A DNA stretch of 64,000 nt from Clostridia bacterium (GTDB lineage Bacteria > Bacillota > Clostridia > Oscillospirales > CAG-272): NCBI GenBank assembly GCA_017547755.1, contig JAFYOX010000069.1:1-64000 (forward strand), given 5' to 3'. Numbering within the stretch: the stretch's first letter is position 1; every line of letters begins with the position of its first letter. Position numbers and translations under genes: made by a program. This document shows positions 60,387 to 64,000 of this stretch, piece by piece. Under the pieces are notes generated by a model. That model was not told the origin of the DNA. It saw nothing but the letters and a program-made list of their open reading frames with translations, and searched no databases.

Positions 60387-61331
60387 ATGTCTAAAAATAC
60401 TGATAAGCAAGTCAAGACTCGCAAAGAGATGACGAACGCGGAATGGACATGGTTCCTTGTGAAGAGAAATAAGACGGCGTACTTCATGATCGCACCGTTC
60501 ATGATCCTGTTCTTCATCTTCACGATCATCCCCGTCGCTCTGTCTCTCGTGCTGAGCTTCACGTCGTTCAACATGCTCGAATGGCCTAAGTTCATTTTCA
60601 TGGACAACTACATTACGCTGTTCCTTGACGACGACCTCTTCGTAACTGCACTGAAGAACACCTTCATCTTCGCTGCGGTCACCGGTCCCGCATCCTACCT
60701 CATTTCCTACATCGTTGCATGGTTCATCAATGAACTTCCTCCGAAGGTTCGTGCGATCGTAACCCTTATCTTCTACGCTCCGTCCATCGCCGGTAACGTA
60801 TACCTCATCTGGGGTACTCTCTTCTCCGGTGACGCATACGGTTGGGTAAACGGTTTCCTCCTCGATATGGGTGTTATCGACTCCCCGATCCTCTGGTTCC
60901 AGAACGCTGACTACGTTATGCCCCTTATCATCATGGTTGCACTCTGGACCTCCCTCGGTACTTCGTTCCTCTCCTTCATCGCAGGTCTTCAGGGTATCAA
61001 CAAGTCCCTTTACGAAGCCGGTGCGATCGACGGTGTAAAGAACAGATGGCAGGAACTCTGGTACATCACTCTCCCGTCCATGAAGCCGCAGCTGATGTTC
61101 GGTGCGATCCTCTCCATTACCGGTTCCTTCGGTTTCGGTGGTATCGTAACCGCCCTCGCCGGCAACCCGTCCGTTGACTACGTTGCATACACTCTGACTC
61201 ACCACCTCGAAGAATATCAGGGCAACCGTTGGGAAGTTGGTTATGCTTCCGCGATTTCCTTCATTCTCTTCCTGATCATGATCGGCTGTAACGTACTCAT
61301 CTCGAAACTGATTTCTAAGTTGGGTGAATGA
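60387..61331 (+). CDS. Carbohydrate ABC transporter permease, MalF/UgpA type
   Basis: A 314-residue inner-membrane permease with about six helices (YFMIAPFMILFFIFTIIPVA; NTFIFAAVTGPASYLISYIV; WTSLGTSFLSFIAGLQGINK). The ATPase-contact EAA loop is YEAGAIDGVKNRWQELWYITLPSMKPQL, given here for its positions about 210-237 (EAGAIDG...LP). It lies 50 bp after the binding-protein gene with ribosome site AAAGGAGAGAGCAC. The ATPase subunit is not in the window; many Bacillota share one MsmX-type ATPase among sugar permeases. Confidence 0.95.
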   Translation: MSKNTDKQVKTRKEMTNAEWTWFLVKRNKTAYFMIAPFMILFFIFTIIPVALSLVLSFTSFNMLEWPKFIFMDNYITLFLDDDLFVTALKNTFIFAAVTGPASYLISYIVAWFINELPPKVRAIVTLIFYAPSIAGNVYLIWGTLFSGDAYGWVNGFLLDMGVIDSPILWFQNADYVMPLIIMVALWTSLGTSFLSFIAGLQGINKSLYEAGAIDGVKNRWQELWYITLPSMKPQLMFGAILSITGSFGFGGIVTALAGNPSVDYVAYTLTHHLEEYQGNRWEVGYASAISFILFLIMIGCNVLISKLISKLGE

Positions 61332-61332
61332 T

Positions 61333-62208
61333 ATGGCAAAAAAATTAAGAACAAGAAAGCATGAGGTCGTACTGAACCGTTCCGTCGGCGGTGACATGGG
61401 GATTACCGTAATCCTCACCATCTTCGGTCTGTTCATGTTCCTTCCCATGTACTATACTGTAATTCAGTCGCTCAAGCCGCTGAACGAACTCTTCTACTTC
61501 CCGCCCCGCTTCTACGTTATCCACCCGACCTTCGATAACTTCAAGGACCTCTTCAACCTGATGAGCGACTCCTGGGTTCCGTTCTCCCGTTACATCTTCA
61601 ATACCGTCCTCATTTCCGTCGGCGGTACCTTCGGTAACCTTGTTCTCGCTTCCATCTGTGCTTACGCCCTTGCAAAGATCGACTTCCCGGGTGCAAAGCA
61701 GTGCTTCTGGCTCATTCAGAAGTCCCTGATGTTTACCGCTACCGTTACCGGTATCGTAAACTTCATTACCCTTTCCATGCTCGGCTGGATCGACACCTAC
61801 CTCGCAATCATCGTTCCCGCATGGTGCTCCACGCTCGGCCTTTACCTCATGAAGCAGTTCATGGAATCCAACGTTACCACCGAAGTTCTTGAATCTTCCC
61901 GTCTCGACGGTGCAAGCGAACTTCGTACCTTCTGGTCTATCGCGATGCCGATGGTTAAGCCCGGTTGGCTTACCCTTATCGTATACTCCTTCCAGGGACT
62001 TTGGAACTCCGGTGCTTCTTCGTTCATCTACTCCGAACAGCTCAAGACCCTTAACTACGCAATCAGCCAGATCACCGCAGGCGGTATCGCCCGTTCCGGT
62101 GCATCCGCAGCTGCTACCGTTGTCATGATGCTCGTACCGATTCTCGTATTCGTTATTTCTCAGTCGAACATCATCGAAACCATGGGTTCGAGCGGCATGA
62201 AGGACTAA
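61333..62208 (+). CDS. Carbohydrate ABC transporter permease, MalG type
   Basis: A 291-residue partner permease: ILTIFGLFMFLPMYYTVIQS, the conserved SLKPLNELFYFPPRF loop, FNTVLISVGGTFGNLVLASI, and the EAA loop with ESSRLDGASELRTFWSIAMP. The ATG at 61333 lies one base past the upstream stop; a GTG nine bases earlier, overlapping the MalF-type gene, is possible. Together with the preceding gene it forms the heterodimeric channel for the binding protein. Confidence 0.95.
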   Translation: MAKKLRTRKHEVVLNRSVGGDMGITVILTIFGLFMFLPMYYTVIQSLKPLNELFYFPPRFYVIHPTFDNFKDLFNLMSDSWVPFSRYIFNTVLISVGGTFGNLVLASICAYALAKIDFPGAKQCFWLIQKSLMFTATVTGIVNFITLSMLGWIDTYLAIIVPAWCSTLGLYLMKQFMESNVTTEVLESSRLDGASELRTFWSIAMPMVKPGWLTLIVYSFQGLWNSGASSFIYSEQLKTLNYAISQITAGGIARSGASAAATVVMMLVPILVFVISQSNIIETMGSSGMKD

Positions 62209-62218
62209 GGAGGAAAAC

Positions 62219-64000
62219 ATGAAAAAATTATTTAAGGTTCTCCTTATCGCTGTCGCTGTATTTATGATTCTCCCGTCCGTTGTATCTGCTGCTACTCCGT
62301 ATGCAACCTATACCTACTCCGCAGGCGGTCAGGTTCTGACCTCTCCCGCAGCGTACGTTCCGGATACCGTTGTAGACGCAGCATACATGGGCCTCAATGG
62401 CACCATTGATGACCCCCGCGACCTCCTCGTAGGTCCCGATGAGAGAGTATATATCGTTGACGCTGCTTCCGCAAGCGTTAAGGTACTCGACCGCTACTAC
62501 AAATTCTTATTCGAAATCAAGTCCTTTACGAACGAACACGGTGTTCCGGATACCTTCCTGAATCCGTCCGGCGTTTTCGTAAATGACAAGTACATCTACG
62601 TCTGCGATACCGACAACAACCGTATCGTAATGTTCGACCTTGAAGGTAACTACGTCAAGATCGTCGGCAAGCCCGTCTCCAACCTCTTCGAAGAAGGCTC
62701 CATCTACAAGCCGGTAGCCTGCGCGGTTGACGACTACGGTCGTATCTTCGTTGTTTCCTCCACCACTTACCAGGGTATCATCGTTCTTAACGACAACGGT
62801 GACTTCTTCGGTTTCATCGGTGCTCAGAAGGTTGCGATCTCCGCTCTCGAAATCATCTGGAGAAAGATCCAGACCGAAGAACAGCGCGCGCAGTCTGAAG
62901 AATACGTTTCCACCGAATTCAACAACATCACCATCGACGGTGATAACTTCATCTACGTAACCACTTCTTCCATCGCCGAAAGCGACCAGCAGGGTGCTAT
63001 CAACTCCAAGTCCAAGGCATCTGACTACGCTCCGGTCAAGAAGCTCAACGCGTCCGGCGCGGACGTTATGAAGCGTAACGGCTTCTACCCGCCGTCCGGT
63101 GAAGTCCGTATCACCAACATGTCCACCGCGTCCATCACCGGTGCGTCCAAGATCATCGACGCAGCAGTTGGTCCGGAAGGCACCTGGTCCATCATCGACG
63201 AAAAGCGTTCCAAGGTATTTACCTACGATGATAACGGTAACCTCCTCTTCACCTTCGGTGACAAGGGTACTCAGACCGGTAACATCGACTCCATCGAAGC
63301 TATCGCATATCAGGGCTCCAAGATCCTCATCCTCGACAAGACCAACGATAACATCATCACCTTCCGTCGTACCGAATACGGTGACCTCCTTCTCACCGCT
63401 CTCGAACACGACAACAACAGACAGTATGATGCTACCATCGAAGACTGGACCGAAATCCTGAAGAGAAACAATAACTTCGACGCAGCGTACATCCAGATCG
63501 GTAAGGCTCTTTACCGTCAGGGTGAATACGAAGAAGCTATGGAATACTACAAGTCCGCTTACGAAACTGCGAACTACTCCGAAGCATACAAGGAAGTTCG
63601 TAAGGAATGGGCGAACAAGTTCTTCTGGATGATCCCGATCGTCATCGTTGTTGCATGTCTCCTCGTTGCAAAGTTCTTCGGTTTTGCCGGCAAGGTAAAC
63701 AAGAGAACCGCGCTCAAGGTTGGCCGCAAGAGCCTCAAGGAAGAACTCCTCTACGCGTTCCACGTTATTTTCCATCCGTTTGACGGCTTCTGGGACCTCA
63801 AGCATGAAAAGCGCGGTTCCGTAAGAAGTGCGTTCGTTATCCTTCTTATTACAGTCGTTGTATACTTCTACAACAGTATTGGTCAGGGCTACATCTTCAA
63901 CCCGCGTCCGTCCACCGCGATGAACATCATGGGTGCGATCACCGCAGTTGTGGTACCGCTTCTCCTCTGGGTTGTTGCTAACTGGTGTCTCACCACCCTG
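62219..64000 (+). CDS. NHL-repeat / TPR / Yip1-domain membrane protein (3' truncated by window)
   Basis: 594 codons are open to the last base, so the gene runs off the window. ATG at 62219 follows AAGGAGGAAAAC, 11 bp after the permease stop. Signal peptide: LLIAVAVFMILPSVVSA. Residues about 60-390 are NHL/beta-propeller repeats (LNPSGVFVNDKYIYVCDTDN; YKPVACAVDDYGRIFVVSST; GNLLFTFGDKGTQTGNIDSI). A TPR pair follows (IQIGKALYRQGEYEEAMEYY), a membrane span (WMIPIVIVVACLLVAKFFGF), then a cytosolic stretch and the start of a Yip1-like helical bundle (ELLYAFHVIFHPFDGFWDLK). The propeller is extracellular. Being in a sugar ABC operon suggests a role in substrate handling or transporter assembly, unproven. 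Confidence 0.85.
   Translation, partial: MKKLFKVLLIAVAVFMILPSVVSAATPYATYTYSAGGQVLTSPAAYVPDTVVDAAYMGLNGTIDDPRDLLVGPDERVYIVDAASASVKVLDRYYKFLFEIKSFTNEHGVPDTFLNPSGVFVNDKYIYVCDTDNNRIVMFDLEGNYVKIVGKPVSNLFEEGSIYKPVACAVDDYGRIFVVSSTTYQGIIVLNDNGDFFGFIGAQKVAISALEIIWRKIQTEEQRAQSEEYVSTEFNNITIDGDNFIYVTTSSIAESDQQGAINSKSKASDYAPVKKLNASGADVMKRNGFYPPSGEVRITNMSTASITGASKIIDAAVGPEGTWSIIDEKRSKVFTYDDNGNLLFTFGDKGTQTGNIDSIEAIAYQGSKILILDKTNDNIITFRRTEYGDLLLTALEHDNNRQYDATIEDWTEILKRNNNFDAAYIQIGKALYRQGEYEEAMEYYKSAYETANYSEAYKEVRKEWANKFFWMIPIVIVVACLLVAKFFGFAGKVNKRTALKVGRKSLKEELLYAFHVIFHPFDGFWDLKHEKRGSVRSAFVILLITVVVYFYNSIGQGYIFNPRPSTAMNIMGAITAVVVPLLLWVVANWCLTTL

Noticed and set aside
62507..63805. 432-codon minus-strand open frame near the right edge
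   Set aside because: The plus strand has an uninterrupted frame from 62219 to the window end with signal peptide, NHL repeats, TPR and membrane spans; the minus frame is its shadow.

Overview
The window looks like a chromosomal segment of an anaerobic, probably gut- or rumen-associated member of the Clostridia (Bacillota). The pointers are Gram-positive-style promoters (TTGACA/TATAAT, mostly 17-bp spacers) and AGGAGG ribosome sites, a T-box riboswitch, pyruvate phosphate dikinase, a ferredoxin-type aldo/keto reductase, a DUF3794 spore-associated protein, FeoAB iron uptake and many glycan-handling genes. No rRNA, tRNA, CRISPR array, phage or transposase gene was recognised. Both edges cut a gene: ppdK on the left, and an NHL-repeat/Yip1 membrane protein on the right.

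Region 1 (1-13.7 kb). After ppdK, a minus-strand block carries every enzyme from PEP + erythrose-4-P to phenylpyruvate: pheA, aroB, aroC, an aroE-aroK fusion, aroQ, aroA and aroF, then a DUF554 membrane protein. Upstream on the same strand lie an arylacetate-CoA ligase (paaK) and a two-ACT-domain protein. They are preceded by a T-box leader with a likely Phe (UUC) specifier and an ideal promoter. Between the ACT gene and pheA is an unlisted 29-codon leader peptide with nine Phe/Tyr codons, followed by a hairpin just before pheA. The pathway thus appears to be sensed twice, by uncharged tRNA at the T-box and by ribosome stalling at the leader peptide.

Region 2 (13.9-21.8 kb). An ECF sigma factor with a long unrecognised C-terminal extension and an ACT-ACT-metallo-beta-lactamase fusion are followed by a surface polysaccharide O-acetylation cluster: a DUF4358 lipoprotein, an MBOAT acyltransferase and two DHHW/AlgJ-like proteins.

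Region 3 (21.8-45.5 kb). Glycan metabolism and small enzymes: GH16, a DUF4091 glycosidase-like protein, an endonuclease/exonuclease/phosphatase (EEP) hydrolase, GH29 fucosidase, a PTS EIICB, a DegT-type aminotransferase, an amidohydrolase, an isochorismatase-like hydrolase, a beta-helix protein, NAD-dependent DNA ligase, an alpha/beta hydrolase and a six-hairpin glycosidase-like protein. An ECF sigma/anti-sigma pair, an S1-domain protein, an EamA transporter and an XRE regulator sit among them. The intergenic spaces hold striking palindromic elements: a 388-bp and a 594-bp inverted repeat flank the fucosidase-PTS pair, and about 560 bp at 35.0-35.6 kb is a string of perfect hairpins.

Region 4 (45.5-56.4 kb). 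A phosphotransferase-like P-loop protein, a MATE transporter gene interrupted by one amber codon, three small membrane proteins, feoAB with a divergent DtxR-type regulator, a DUF3794 protein, a ROK glucokinase and a cysteine desulfurase.

Region 5 (56.4-64 kb). After about 740 bp of regulatory-looking DNA comes a strongly codon-biased operon: a 1060-residue solute-binding protein fused to two jelly-roll-like domains, two sugar-type ABC permeases, and an NHL-TPR-Yip1 membrane protein. No ABC ATPase is present in the window.
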